A stretch of 64,000 bases of DNA from Geomonas edaphica (GCF_004917075.1 NZ_SSYB01000002.1:271766-335765), one strand, 5' to 3'. Shown: positions 44,225-54,431, counted from the first letter of the stretch. Translations and numbers: made by a program. Notes: generated from the letters alone by a model not told the origin.

Positions 44225-46672
44225 GTGAAGCTTCCGTGGCCGGGTCAACACTGCCTTAAGTCCAGACTGATCACACTGCTTCTCGTCGGCAACGGGATGC
44301 TCCTGCTCGGGCTCGCCGCGGGGTGTCTCTGCTACCGCCTCCTGATCCCCGCCTCTCCGCGCCTTCCAGGTGCCGATGCGCCGCTCATACTCTTCGCCTC
44401 CCTGCAGTTCATCTTCGCGTTTTGTGGCCTGGCCGCGCTCTTGGGTCTCCTCTCCCAGCGCATCGACCGGCTCATCTCGGACCCCATCCGCCGGCTCACC
44501 GAGAAGATGGAGCTCGTCTCGGCAAGCCAGGACTACCGCGTGCGCGTGGACCCCGAGGTGGCGTCGGGGGACGAGCTCGGCCTTCTTTTCGCCTGCTTCA
44601 ACAACATGCTGGCCGAGATCTCGGTGCGCGACGAGCGGCTCGCGCTGCATTCGGAGGAGCTGAAACTCGAGGTGGCCGAGCGGACGAGCGAGCTGCGCAG
44701 CGTGAACGAGCAGCTCGAGGAGAGCCTCAAAAGCGTGCGCCACGCCATGCAGTCGGCCCAGTCGGCAAGCCGCGCGAAGTCCGACTTCCTGGCCCAGATG
44801 AGCCACGAGATCAGGACCCCGATGTACGGGGTGCTCGGCATGACAGAACTCCTCCTAGGAACCGGCCTCACCAAGGAGCAGGTGCGCTACGTGGAGACGG
44901 TACGCCGCTCGGGCGAGGCGCTTCTTTGCATCATCAACAACATCCTCGACTTCTCGAAGATCGAGGCGGGGCGCATGGAGCTCGAGAACATCCCCTTCGA
45001 CCTTCCGCAGTTGGCCTCCGACGCGGTGGCTATCTTCGCCGAGGATGCGGCGCGGAAAAGCCTCGAGCTCTCACTGGAGCTGGAGCCGGGGCTCCCCCGG
45101 ATGTTCATCGGTGACCCAGGCAGGCTGCGCCAGGTGATGGTGAACCTCCTCGGCAACGCGGTGAAGTTCACCCCGCGGGGGTGGGTCCGCCTGACCCTGT
45201 CCCTCGCCGAGGAACCGGCGCTAGTGCGCGTGAGTGTGGAGGATACCGGCATAGGCATCCCGACCGAGGCACGCGAGCGCATCTTCCGCCAGTTCGCCCA
45301 GGGGGACGAGTCGATGACCCGCAAGTACGGCGGTACCGGCTTGGGGCTCGCCATCGCCCGGCAGCTGACCGAGCTCATGGGGGGGGCGCTCGAGGTCGAG
45401 AGTGCGCCGGGGGAAGGGGCGCGTTTCAGCTTCACGGCCCGCCTGCAGCTCCACGAGGAGTCCTCGCGCGCCGAGCGCTGCTGTGCTGCGCTGCGCGGCA
45501 AGAGGGTGCTCGTGGTGAGCGATGCGCCGCAGCTAAGCGAAGCGGTGGCGGAGCAGCTTGCCTCGTGGGGGGTGGAGCTGGAGAGCGCGGGGGACGCGCC
45601 TGGGGCGCTCTGCCGCCTGGTCGCCGCCCCCTTTGACCTTGCCCTGATCGATCGGGAGGTGGCGGGAAGTGGCGCCATGGAACTCACCTGTGCCATCCGG
45701 GCCCTCCCTGAGGGGCGTTCCCTGCGCCTTCTTCTTCTCGATGAAAACGAGGAACTGGCAGGGGACCCGCGCCTTACCGGTGTGGAGGCGACCTGTTATC
45801 CACGCGGCGGCGTGCGCGAGGAAGGGCTATACGGCGCCGTGGTGGCGGCGCTCGGGATGGAGGAGAATGAGCGCCTCGAGGCGGGATGCTGCGGGGCGAC
45901 CCCGCCGCGCCTGCGCCGGGTGCTCCTCGTCGAGGACAACGTGGTGAACCAGGAGGTGGGGAAGGGGATGCTCGAGAGCCTCGGGTGCCGGGTGAAGGTG
46001 GTCGAGGACGGGCTTGCCGCGGTGGAAGAGGTGCAGCGCTGCGGCTACGACGTGGTCTTCATGGACTGCCAGATGCCGATCATGGACGGGCTGGAGGCGA
46101 CCCGGCGCATCAGGGAGCGCGAGGGTGCAGCGGAGGGGCGGGTCCCGATCGTCGCCCTCACCGCCCATGCCATGAAGGGGGACCGCGAAGCATGCCTCGA
46201 GGCCGGGGCGGACGACTACATCTCCAAGCCGTTCAGCCGTGAACAGGTTGCCCGGGCGATGGAGCGGCTCTTGCGTGGGACGGCGCCGCAGCATGGGGAA
46301 ACGCAGGAGGCCGAGGTGATCTCCCGCGACAGGATGAGTGGTGCCCTCGCCATGATCAGGACCCTGCCCGGCAATCGCGGCAAGGAGGTGCTGCGCAAGG
46401 TCGTGGACCTCTACCTTGCAAGCACGCCGGCGCTATTAAAGACCATGCGCGAGGCGGAGTCAGGGGGGGATGCGGAGAAACTGAAGGCGGCGGCGCACAG
46501 CTTCAAGTCATCGAGCGCCAACCTGGGCGCCTTGCGCCTGGCCGGGGTCTGCAGGGAACTGGAGCGATTGGGGCGAGCCGGCTCGACCGAAGGGGCGCTT
46601 CCGCTTTTGCACGAGGCCGAGGAGGAGTACCGGCTGGTACGCGACGCGCTCAAGGGAGGACCGCTATGCTGA
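44225..46672 (+). CDS. Hybrid histidine kinase: HAMP, HisKA, HATPase, two receivers, Hpt
   Basis: An 815-residue protein. Two transmembrane helices (residues 16-40 and 55-78) leave almost no periplasmic sensor. HAMP, a coiled coil, HisKA (FLAQMSHEIRTPM), HATPase (NLLGNAVKFTP, DTGIGIP, GGTGLGLAI), a receiver that looks degenerate (VVSDAP lacks the acidic pair and the lysine), a canonical receiver (LLVEDNVVNQE, VFMDCQMPIMDG) and a C-terminal Hpt domain (AAHSFKSSSANLG) follow. It is an internal phosphorelay like BarA/ArcB. The GTG start is preceded by GGGGG. The next gene begins inside its stop, so both should act together. Confidence 0.9.
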   Translation: MKLPWPGQHCLKSRLITLLLVGNGMLLLGLAAGCLCYRLLIPASPRLPGADAPLILFASLQFIFAFCGLAALLGLLSQRIDRLISDPIRRLTEKMELVSASQDYRVRVDPEVASGDELGLLFACFNNMLAEISVRDERLALHSEELKLEVAERTSELRSVNEQLEESLKSVRHAMQSAQSASRAKSDFLAQMSHEIRTPMYGVLGMTELLLGTGLTKEQVRYVETVRRSGEALLCIINNILDFSKIEAGRMELENIPFDLPQLASDAVAIFAEDAARKSLELSLELEPGLPRMFIGDPGRLRQVMVNLLGNAVKFTPRGWVRLTLSLAEEPALVRVSVEDTGIGIPTEARERIFRQFAQGDESMTRKYGGTGLGLAIARQLTELMGGALEVESAPGEGARFSFTARLQLHEESSRAERCCAALRGKRVLVVSDAPQLSEAVAEQLASWGVELESAGDAPGALCRLVAAPFDLALIDREVAGSGAMELTCAIRALPEGRSLRLLLLDENEELAGDPRLTGVEATCYPRGGVREEGLYGAVVAALGMEENERLEAGCCGATPPRLRRVLLVEDNVVNQEVGKGMLESLGCRVKVVEDGLAAVEEVQRCGYDVVFMDCQMPIMDGLEATRRIREREGAAEGRVPIVALTAHAMKGDREACLEAGADDYISKPFSREQVARAMERLLRGTAPQHGETQEAEVISRDRMSGALAMIRTLPGNRGKEVLRKVVDLYLASTPALLKTMREAESGGDAEKLKAAAHSFKSSSANLGALRLAGVCRELERLGRAGSTEGALPLLHEAEEEYRLVRDALKGGPLC

Positions 46673-48798
46673 CCAGGAAGAGCAAGCGCGCAACCCCGCT
46701 GGTCATGGTGGTGGACGACGACCAGGCGGTGCGTATGCTGGCCCGGGAGGCCCTGGAGAGCTCCGGGTTCGTCGTGCGCGACGCGGAAACCGGCGAGCAG
46801 GCGCTGGAAGATTTCGCCCTCCACGACCCGGACATCGTGCTCCTGGATGTCATGATGCCGGGGATCGACGGCTTCTCGGTCTGCTCCGAGATAAGAAACA
46901 CCGATGCCGGGCGCGACACCCCGGTGCTCATGATGACGGGGCTGGACGATCTCGCCTCCATCGATTCAGCCTACGAGGCGGGGGCGACCGACTTCATCAC
47001 CAAACCGATCAACTGGCACATCCTGGGCTACCGGGTGAGTTACATGCTGCGGGCGAGCTCGGCGCTCGAGCAGCTGAGAGAGAGTAGGGCGGGACTTGCC
47101 CACGCCCAAAGCTTAGCGCACATAGGAAGCTGGGAATGGGACCTATCCAGCGGCGAGATCCGCTGCTCCGAGGAGGTCTACAGCATCTGCTGCCTCGACC
47201 GGGAACAAAACCGGATGAACCCGATCCTGGACCTGGTACACCACCAGGATCTTGCCTTCGTGCAGGGCTCCCTCGAGGACGCCGTATCAAGGCGTACCCC
47301 GGTCAGTTTCGACTACCGCATCCTGATCGAAGGGGGAGAGCGGGTGCTGCACGCGGAACTGGCGACCGTTTTGGACGACGCGGGGGACGCCATCTGTCTT
47401 ACCGGGACCATCCAGGACATCACCGAGAGGAAGCGGGCCGAGGAACAGATCCGGCTCCTCGCCTACTACGACGCCCTGACCGGGCTCCCCAACCGCCGCT
47501 TCTTTCAGCAGCAGCTGGAACAGGCGCTCATCTACGCGAACCGCAACGACCGGATGCTTGCCGTCCTCTTCCTCGATCTGGACCGCTTCAAGCTGGTGAA
47601 CGACACCCTGGGGCACGGGGTTGGGGACCGCCTGCTGCAGGACGTGGCGGACCGCCTTTTGCGCTGCGTGCGCAGAAGCGACTGCCTCGCCCGGGCCGAG
47701 CAGGATGATTGTCCCCCCTCGCTCGTGTCGCGCCTCGGGGGTGACGAGTTTACCATCATGCTCTCGGATATCGAGCACTTCCAGGACGTGGCGAAGGTCG
47801 CCCGGCGCATCCTCGAGGCGGTCTCGGTCCCCTACTCGCTCGAGGGGCAGGAGGTCTTCGTCTCCACGAGCATCGGCATCAGCCTCTACCCCTTCGATGC
47901 CACCACGGCGAGCGACCTGATCAGGAACGCGGACGGCGCCATGTACCAGGCGAAGGAGCAGGGGAGAAACGGCTACCAGATCTACGACGAGTCGATGAGC
48001 GCAAAGGCGCTGGAGCGGATCATCCTGGAAAGCCAGCTGCACAAGGCGATCAAGGAGGGGGAATTCGTCCTCCACTATCAGCCCCAGGTCTCCAACGTCA
48101 CCGGGGAGGTGGTGGGGCTTGAGGCGCTGGTGCGCTGGAACAGCAGGGAGCTCGGTATGGTCGAGCCGTCGCGCTTTCTCCCCCTCGCCGAGGAGATCGG
48201 ACTGATCATCCAGATCGACCAGATCGTCATCGCGCAGGCGTGCCGCCAGCACAAGCTCTGGATGGACGCGGGGATGAAACCGGTGGTCATGGCCGTGAAC
48301 ATCTCCGGGCAGCAGTTCATGAAGAACGAACTCCTGGACGCGGTGACCGCGGTCCTCAGGGAGACCGGCCTCCCCCCCGAGCTCCTGGAGCTGGAACTCA
48401 CCGAAGGGGTGCTCATGGCCCATACCGAGCGGACCGTGAAAACGCTGCAGGCGCTGAAAGGGATGGGGGTGCGCCTTGCCATCGACGACTTCGGCACCGG
48501 GTTTTCATCGCTTTCGTACCTGAAGCGCTTTCCCCTCGATGTCCTCAAGATCGACCGCGCCTTCATCAAGGACATCACCACCGAGGTGGACGATGCCGCC
48601 ATAACCCTTGCCACCATCGAGATGGCTCACACCTTGAAACTCCTCGTTATCGCAGAAGGGGTGGAGACTCGGGCGCAGCTCGAGTTCCTGACCGACCATG
48701 GCTGCGACATGTACCAGGGGTACCTGTTCTGCAAGCCGGTCCCCCCCGAGGAGATCGCGCGCATGTTTCTCCTCCCTCCCTCCTCCGACCCTGCCTAA
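46666..48798 (+). CDS. Response regulator with PAS, GGDEF and EAL domains
   Basis: A 710-residue cytoplasmic protein. A receiver domain (VVDDDQAVRML, IVLLDVMMPGIDG) is followed by a PAS domain (about 140-260), GGDEF (RLGGDEFTIML) and EAL (GLEALVRWN; DDFGTGFSSLSYLKRFP). Both catalytic motifs are intact, so it can make and degrade c-di-GMP, with the receiver or PAS setting the balance. The inhibitory RxxD site (RRSD) lies 18 residues before GGDEF instead of the usual five, owing to a 13-residue insert. It overlaps the preceding kinase gene by 7 bases, its likely partner. Confidence 0.92.
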   Translation: MLTRKSKRATPLVMVVDDDQAVRMLAREALESSGFVVRDAETGEQALEDFALHDPDIVLLDVMMPGIDGFSVCSEIRNTDAGRDTPVLMMTGLDDLASIDSAYEAGATDFITKPINWHILGYRVSYMLRASSALEQLRESRAGLAHAQSLAHIGSWEWDLSSGEIRCSEEVYSICCLDREQNRMNPILDLVHHQDLAFVQGSLEDAVSRRTPVSFDYRILIEGGERVLHAELATVLDDAGDAICLTGTIQDITERKRAEEQIRLLAYYDALTGLPNRRFFQQQLEQALIYANRNDRMLAVLFLDLDRFKLVNDTLGHGVGDRLLQDVADRLLRCVRRSDCLARAEQDDCPPSLVSRLGGDEFTIMLSDIEHFQDVAKVARRILEAVSVPYSLEGQEVFVSTSIGISLYPFDATTASDLIRNADGAMYQAKEQGRNGYQIYDESMSAKALERIILESQLHKAIKEGEFVLHYQPQVSNVTGEVVGLEALVRWNSRELGMVEPSRFLPLAEEIGLIIQIDQIVIAQACRQHKLWMDAGMKPVVMAVNISGQQFMKNELLDAVTAVLRETGLPPELLELELTEGVLMAHTERTVKTLQALKGMGVRLAIDDFGTGFSSLSYLKRFPLDVLKIDRAFIKDITTEVDDAAITLATIEMAHTLKLLVIAEGVETRAQLEFLTDHGCDMYQGYLFCKPVPPEEIARMFLLPPSSDPA

Positions 48799-48903
48799 AA
48801 AAAGGTCATCGCTGCCGCAATAGTCACCCGCTTCGCCGCCACGTATACGAGTGCGTGTCGGAAAACCTCGTAGTATCCACTGTTTATAGATGTCGCTTCG
48901 TGA

Positions 48904-48919
48904 TGGCATGGCCTGTGCT
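48904..48919 (+). promoter_or_regulatory. Candidate sigma-54 promoter upstream of the PII-amt operon
   Basis: TGGCATGGCCTGTGCT fits TGGCAyG-N4-TTGCW well, with GG and GC exactly ten bases apart. It lies about 330 bases before the PII gene. The rest of 48799-49245 shows no gene. Nitrogen-controlled sigma-54 expression is usual for this operon. Confidence 0.45.
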
Positions 48920-49134
48920 AAACCGTGATCAGACACGGCACGATGGCGTGCTGGACAAGGCTTTCCCGCCCGTTTAGGCAATGGTGCAGGTCGTGGTGGA
49001 GGGCATCATTATTGGGAAAGGGGGACTGTTTTCAAGGCTGGACCAGAAGCTGTTTATTCGACGTTGAACAAAGGCAAGGGCATCGAAGCCTTCACGGGCC
49101 TGAAAAGAGGGTGAAACCCGTTTAACCCGATTGA

Positions 49135-49584
<450 letters not shown>

Positions 49585-49634
49585 GCCCTAGCTGACAAGA
49601 CCAATCCATAACAAAACGATCAATGGAGAGTGTT

Positions 49635-51170
49635 ATGATACGTGACATTAAAAAGGTTAAGGACGCAGCTACCCCCGCTTCCAACTGCCTCGCCATGAAA
49701 CTCGGCAAACTGGCCCTTCTGGGCAGCCTCATGCTTGTGCCGGTCCTCGCGATCGCCGAGGAGAAGGCTGCCGATTCCGCCTCGGCCCCGGCCGCGGCAA
49801 GCGCCGTTGCCGCCCCGGCCACGGCACCCGCAGCACCCGCCGCAACACCGGCCGCTCCCGCTGCCGCAGCCCCCGCAGCCGCTGCCGCACCGAAAAACGT
49901 CGACCCGGTCCTCAATACCGGCGACACCGCCTGGATGCTGGTCTCCGCCGCCATGGTCCTCTTCATGACCCCTGGCCTCGCGCTTTTCTACGGCGGCATG
50001 GTGCGCCAGAAAAACGTCCTCTCCACCATGATGCACTCGCTGGTGGCCATGGGGATCGTGGGGGTGCAGTGGGCCATCATAGGTTACTCGCTCGCCTTCG
50101 GACCGGACATGGGGCACGGCCTTGTCGGTAACTTCAGCAAGGCGCTGCTTGACGGTCTGATCACCTTCAAGGACGGCAACGCGGTTTACACGCTGTTCCA
50201 GAACGTCCCGACCGAGCCGGGCGCGATTCCCGAATACGTCTTCGCCATGTACCAAGCGATGTTCGCCATCATCACCGTGGCCCTCATCTCCGGCGCCCTC
50301 GCAGAAAGGATCAAGTTCTCCGCCTACTGCCTCTTCGTCCTCCTCTGGACCACCCTGGTCTACGATCCGCTGGCGCACTGGGTCTGGATGTCTGACGGCT
50401 GGCTCTTCAAGATGGGCGCTCTCGACTTCGCCGGCGGTACCGTCGTTCACCTCTCCTCCGGTATCTCCGCCCTGGTGGTACTCGCCTTCCTCGGCAAACG
50501 CCACGGCTTCCCGACCGAGCGCATGGCTCCGCACAGCCTGCCGCTTACCCTGCTGGGCGTAGGCATCCTCTGGTTCGGCTGGTTCGGCTTCAACGCGGGT
50601 TCCGCCATCGTCGGCGCCGGCTGCTCCGACGCGGCGGGCGGTCTCGCTGGCCTCGCCTTCATGACCACCACCATCGCCCCGGCCGCCGCAGGCCTCACCT
50701 GGATGATCGCCGAGTGGATTCACGCCGGCAGGCCGTCGGCACTGGGCTTTGGCTCTGGCGTCGTAGCGGGCCTGGTCGTGATCACCCCCGCAGCCGGTTT
50801 CGTTCAGCCGGGTGCCGCCATTCTCATGGGCATCGCAGGCGGCCTGGTCTGCTACGGCGGCGTGATGCTGAAGGCGAAACTGAAGTACGACGACTCCCTG
50901 GACGCCTTCGGCGTACACGGCGTGGGCGGCACCACCGGCGCCATCCTGACCGGCGTCTTCGCTACGGTAGGCGCAACCGGCCTCACCTCCGGAAACATGA
51001 AGCAGTTCGTCACCCAGCTGATTGCGGTCGGTGCGGCTGCAGCATACGCGGTGGTGGTGACCTTCGTGATCGCCCTCATCCTTGATAAGACCATCGGCCT
51101 GCGCGTCGAGAAGGAAGACGAGATCATGGGCCTCGACCAGACCCAGCACTCCGAGACCGCTTACAACTAG
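49635..51170 (+). CDS. amt: Ammonium transporter Amt with an Ala/Pro-rich N-terminal extension
   Basis: A 511-residue protein. A signal-peptide-like segment (KLGKLALLGSLMLVPVLAIA) is followed by about 45 residues of alanine/proline linker. The Amt channel then starts at about residue 95: GDTAWMLVSAAMVLFMTPGLALFYGG, GALAERIKFSAY, HLSSGISALVVL, WFGWFGFNAGSA and FGVHGVGGTTGAILTG carrying the twin-histidine pore residues. It conducts ammonia or ammonium into the cell and is gated by GlnK. ATG 49635 has GGAG 6 bases upstream; 49623 is possible but unsupported. Confidence 0.93.
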   Translation: MIRDIKKVKDAATPASNCLAMKLGKLALLGSLMLVPVLAIAEEKAADSASAPAAASAVAAPATAPAAPAATPAAPAAAAPAAAAAPKNVDPVLNTGDTAWMLVSAAMVLFMTPGLALFYGGMVRQKNVLSTMMHSLVAMGIVGVQWAIIGYSLAFGPDMGHGLVGNFSKALLDGLITFKDGNAVYTLFQNVPTEPGAIPEYVFAMYQAMFAIITVALISGALAERIKFSAYCLFVLLWTTLVYDPLAHWVWMSDGWLFKMGALDFAGGTVVHLSSGISALVVLAFLGKRHGFPTERMAPHSLPLTLLGVGILWFGWFGFNAGSAIVGAGCSDAAGGLAGLAFMTTTIAPAAAGLTWMIAEWIHAGRPSALGFGSGVVAGLVVITPAAGFVQPGAAILMGIAGGLVCYGGVMLKAKLKYDDSLDAFGVHGVGGTTGAILTGVFATVGATGLTSGNMKQFVTQLIAVGAAAAYAVVVTFVIALILDKTIGLRVEKEDEIMGLDQTQHSETAYN

Positions 51171-51206
51171 TTCTCGCAGCAAGACGTATTTTCAGCAGCA
51201 AAGATG

Positions 51207-51234
51207 GAGGGGGGGCGCAAGCCCCCCTTTTTTC
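51207..51234 (+). terminator. Rho-independent terminator
   Basis: GGGGGGC/GCCCCCC stem closed by GCAA with a T6 tail, after amt. Confidence 0.92.
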
Positions 51235-51284
51235 GTTCCAAGAAGGATTCTTGAGAATGAGTCGATCCATGACGACTCGCGCCG

Positions 51285-51555
51285 CACGAAGCTGTGAGCT
51301 GGCCATGGGGTCCCCCCTTTGCGAAGGGGGGGCAGGGGGGATTTGCCTTGGTCGGACCATACAAGCTCCTCCTGACACTTCGACCGCGCGCGCTGCAGAA
51401 GATGGTGTGAGATACCGAGCAACTGTAGCTGTTTTGTCTAGGCGGAAAGTAATCCTCGATCAAGTTCGACTGGCGGAAACCAAGGAGCAAAAAGCAAATC
51501 CCCCCCGTCCCCCCTTCGCAAAGGGGGGAGCGCCCGGGCTCATGCGACGCTTCGT
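51285..51555. repeat. Paired inverted-repeat element, MITE-like (copy 3)
   Basis: The left arm (51285-51349, CGAAGCTGTGAGCTGGCCA then C6-TTTGCGAA-G7 and GGGGGGATTTGC) is mirrored by the right arm (51490-51555) across about 140 bases of unrelated DNA. The arms match copies 1 and 2. No gene lies in it. The element and the amt terminator fill the gap before 51771. Confidence 0.78.
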
Positions 51556-51770
51556 TGGGTACTCCTCGGGGGGCGTCCCACAGAGTTTAAACGCCGTTCC
51601 CGACGCCGCAGGGGGAGAGATGGGGAGGGGGACTCGCGGCGGGATGGGCATGAAACTCTGCAGCTCTTTGGCAGCGTCGCACCGCCAAAAAAATGATCTA
51701 GCGTTTTGAAATACCGAGATTTCCTGTTACTGTTTTCCAGCCGTAACAGAACGATCTCGGGAGGACGATT

Positions 51771-52220
51771 ATGGATTCGAGGGACATGGTGCTCCGCAAG
51801 GAAGGAGACGGCAGTGGGTACTACGAGCGCTGCAGCGCCGAGGCGGGGATCGCTGGGCTTTCCTCCATCTTCAGGATGTTCAGCGAGGACGAACTGCGTC
51901 ATGCGGGAGCCCTGCGCGCCCTGAGAGACGGCGGCCGGGTCGATCTGCGCCAATCGGCGACGCTTGAGGGGGCGAGAAGCATCCTGCGCCGCCTGTCGGC
52001 GGAGGAGCTCGGGCGCTACCGTGGCGACCTCGGGCTTTACCTGAACGCCATGCAGTTCGAGGCCGTTTCCGCCCGCGCCTGCGCCGATCTCGCGCGTGAG
52101 GCGCTGCACCCCTGGGAGCGCGAGCTGTTCCAGACCATGGCCGAGGAGGACGAGATGCACTTCACCCTTCTCGAGGAGATGCGCGAACTTTTGAAGGACG
52201 GGAGGGATGATGTCTACTGA
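51771..52220 (+). CDS. Ferritin-like (rubrerythrin-fold) small protein
   Basis: A 149-residue four-helix-type protein. Two E-x-x-H elements (EDELRHAGAL near residue 45; EEDEMHFTLLEEM near residue 130) look like diiron ligands, and YYERCSAEAGIAGLSSIFRMF fits the first helix. No rubredoxin domain is present. Peroxide or iron handling is the likely role, from family resemblance. It overlaps the downstream phosphatase gene by 14 bases, so they are co-transcribed. Confidence 0.7.
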   Translation: MDSRDMVLRKEGDGSGYYERCSAEAGIAGLSSIFRMFSEDELRHAGALRALRDGGRVDLRQSATLEGARSILRRLSAEELGRYRGDLGLYLNAMQFEAVSARACADLAREALHPWERELFQTMAEEDEMHFTLLEEMRELLKDGRDDVY

Positions 52221-53019
52221 GGGGCTGCAAGCGATGCTAGACACCGCGGTCACCGCGGCGCGCCAGGCCGGCAGGCTGCAGAAGGAACGGCTTTGGGGCG
52301 AGTTCACCTTCGACTTCAAGGGTGAGGTGGACATCGTGACCGAGGTGGACCGCGCCTGCGAGGAACTTATCGTGAGCCGGATCGCTGCCGCCTTCCCCGG
52401 TCACAGCTTCCTCGCCGAGGAGAACCTCTACGCCGACGGCGACCCCGCCTGGCGCTGGGTCATCGACCCCCTGGACGGCACCACCAACTACGCGCACGGC
52501 TTCCCCTGGTTCTGCGTCTCCATCGCCCTCGAGCACGAAGGAGAGCTGACGCTTGGGGTCATCTACCACTGCATGATGGACGAGCTCTTCACCGCGGTAC
52601 GCGGCGGCGGCGCCTTCCTAAACGGCAGGCCGATCCGCGTCTCTTCGCGCAAACCCCTGCGCCACTCCCTGATCGCGACCGGCTTTCCCTATGACGTAGC
52701 GCGAGGCAACGAGAACAACTTCAGAAACTTCTTCGAGCTGCAACTGGCCGCGCGCGGTGTGCGCCGCGCCGGGGCCGCCGCCCTCGATCTCGCCTACGTG
52801 GCCGCCGGGAGGCTCGAAGGTTACTGGGAGTGCAAGCTAAAGCCGTGGGACGTGGCGGCGGGGTCGCTTTTGGTCAGGGAGGCGGGGGGGATGGTAACGA
52901 ACCACAAAGGGGAGCCGCACCGGATCGGCGACCACCGCATCCTCGCCAGCAACGGGCTCATCCACGAGGAGATCGAAGCGCTCCTGGAGCGGGCCGAAAA
53001 GTCGGCGCCGCTTCTTTGA
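52207..53019 (+). CDS. suhB: Inositol monophosphatase-family phosphatase
   Basis: A 270-residue Mg-dependent phosphatase. The metal-binding sites are intact: KGEVDIVTEVDRACEELI, FLAEEN, WVIDPLDGTTNYAHGFP and the C-terminal WDVAAGSLLVREAGG. Members hydrolyse inositol phosphates or other small sugar phosphates, and SuhB also acts in ribosome biogenesis in E. coli. It overlaps the ferritin-like gene and ends before a terminator. Confidence 0.92.
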   Translation: MMSTEGLQAMLDTAVTAARQAGRLQKERLWGEFTFDFKGEVDIVTEVDRACEELIVSRIAAAFPGHSFLAEENLYADGDPAWRWVIDPLDGTTNYAHGFPWFCVSIALEHEGELTLGVIYHCMMDELFTAVRGGGAFLNGRPIRVSSRKPLRHSLIATGFPYDVARGNENNFRNFFELQLAARGVRRAGAAALDLAYVAAGRLEGYWECKLKPWDVAAGSLLVREAGGMVTNHKGEPHRIGDHRILASNGLIHEEIEALLERAEKSAPLL

Positions 53020-53040
53020 GCGGCAGTTGGATTTGGGAAA

Positions 53041-53068
53041 GGGCGCTCTTAGGAGCGCCTTTTTTTTG
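53041..53068 (+). terminator. Rho-independent terminator
   Basis: GGCGCTC(TTA)GAGCGCC stem followed by eight T residues, after the inositol monophosphatase gene. Confidence 0.92.
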
Positions 53069-53183
53069 CTTTAACGCAAAGGAGTGTCGGCGCCGGTCGC
53101 TTCTTAAAATCCTGTAGGAAAAAACGTGGCGATGTTATATAGTTGTGCAGCTTTTCGCCCACCCTGACAGCCGGAGGATCCTG

Positions 53184-53639
53184 ATGCTTAACCTGCGCAA
53201 GAAAATCCTGGTGGCCATAGACGGTTCGCCGCTCTCGGACAAGGCCGCCGAGGAGGCGGTGCGTTTCGCATCGGGGATCCCTAGCCAGTTCAAGAGCAAG
53301 GTGTACGGGCTCCTGGTGCTCCCCAACGCGCCGCGCAACACCTTCACCGACTTCGTCCCGGCCCGCCCCATAACGGAGCAGGAGAAGTGGGGCGAGTTGA
53401 AGGAGCGCATCTTCTACGTCGTGGAGAAGATCGCGGCGGAACTCGACGTGCCGCTCGAGACGGCCGTCGTCTACGGAGACCCGGCCGAGGAGCTGATCCG
53501 CTTCGCGCAGAAGGAGGAGATCGATGTGATCGTGATCGGGAGTACCGGCAAGGGGTTTTTGAAGCGAAAGCTGCTGGGGAGCGTCTCCCACAAGGTGGTG
53601 CGGGACGCGAAATGCTCGGTCTACGTGGTCAGAGGGTAG
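53184..53639 (+). CDS. Universal stress protein (UspA family)
   Basis: A 151-residue single-domain UspA protein. KKILVAIDGSPLSDKAAEEAVRFA at the start and VIVIGSTGKGFLKRKLLGSVSHKVVRDAKCSVYVVR at the end carry the ATP-binding G-x2-G-x9-G(S/T) motif. GGAGG lies 8 bases before the chosen ATG. Its 3' end overlaps the convergent gene by 11 bases. Confidence 0.9.
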   Translation: MLNLRKKILVAIDGSPLSDKAAEEAVRFASGIPSQFKSKVYGLLVLPNAPRNTFTDFVPARPITEQEKWGELKERIFYVVEKIAAELDVPLETAVVYGDPAEELIRFAQKEEIDVIVIGSTGKGFLKRKLLGSVSHKVVRDAKCSVYVVRG

Positions 53640-54423
53640 CCTTGTCGGTCTCCTGCCTTAGATAGGCGAGGATCTCCTGCAGGCTTTGGATGATGATCTG
53701 CTCCCCCTTGGGAAACTCGTGGGGTGAGAGCTCCAGGGTCAGGATGTCGTTGTACTCGGTGTTGCGCAGGTGGTTCAAAAAGCGGGTGAGCGGCAGGATG
53801 CCGTGTCCCGGCAACAGGTGCTGCCTGCCGTGGCCGTAGTCCGAGAAGTGGATGTTGCGGATCCGTCCGCTGTTGTAGCAGAGGTAGAAGTCGTTGATGA
53901 AGTTGGCCCGCCCGCTCCCCATGTGGGTGCAGTCGAAGGTGAGAAAGAGGTTCCTCTCGTGCAGGAACTCGATCAGCTTCTGGGTCTCCGAAAGGATGTA
54001 ACCGTTGATCCGGTACTTTCCGGTCCACGGCATGTTCTCCAGGGTGAGCGTCACCTGGTCCCCCCCCACCTCCTGCTGAAAGTCCTGCATGCGGTAAAGC
54101 CAGCGCCAGTAGGCGAACTCGCACCCCATCCATGACGGCGGGTGGAAATTCACCAGCCCTATGCCGCATTCCGCGGCGATCTCCACGCAACGTTTCAATG
54201 AGTCGACCGGACTTCCCCAGCCATCCAGCTGCAGGAAAGGGGCATGGATGGAGAAGATCGGCATGATCTCCGCGAGTTCCTTCACCAGGCGGCGCGAGTT
54301 CACCTTCTGGAACTCCTGGTTGATCACCAGTTCCACGCCGTCGAACCCGGCCTCCCTCGCCATGGCGAACGCCTTGGGAAGCGGGAAGATGAAGAGCGTT
54401 CCTGCGGAGATGGAAATCCTCAT
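53629..54423 (-). CDS. Sugar phosphate isomerase/epimerase-like TIM-barrel protein
   Basis: A 264-residue protein of the xylose-isomerase-like/AP endonuclease family 2. The strands and metal-ligand candidates are visible: FAMAREAGFDGVELVINQEF, FSIHAPF, LVNFHPPSW, LTLENMPWTG, LTFDCTHMGSG, NIHFSDYG and ILTLELSPHEF. The substrate is unknown. AGGACC precedes the ATG. It lies 8 bases after the DUF294-like gene and is the last gene of that minus-strand run. Confidence 0.8.
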   Translation of the reverse strand: MRISISAGTLFIFPLPKAFAMAREAGFDGVELVINQEFQKVNSRRLVKELAEIMPIFSIHAPFLQLDGWGSPVDSLKRCVEIAAECGIGLVNFHPPSWMGCEFAYWRWLYRMQDFQQEVGGDQVTLTLENMPWTGKYRINGYILSETQKLIEFLHERNLFLTFDCTHMGSGRANFINDFYLCYNSGRIRNIHFSDYGHGRQHLLPGHGILPLTRFLNHLRNTEYNDILTLELSPHEFPKGEQIIIQSLQEILAYLRQETDKATL

Positions 54424-54431
54424 GCCTGGTC

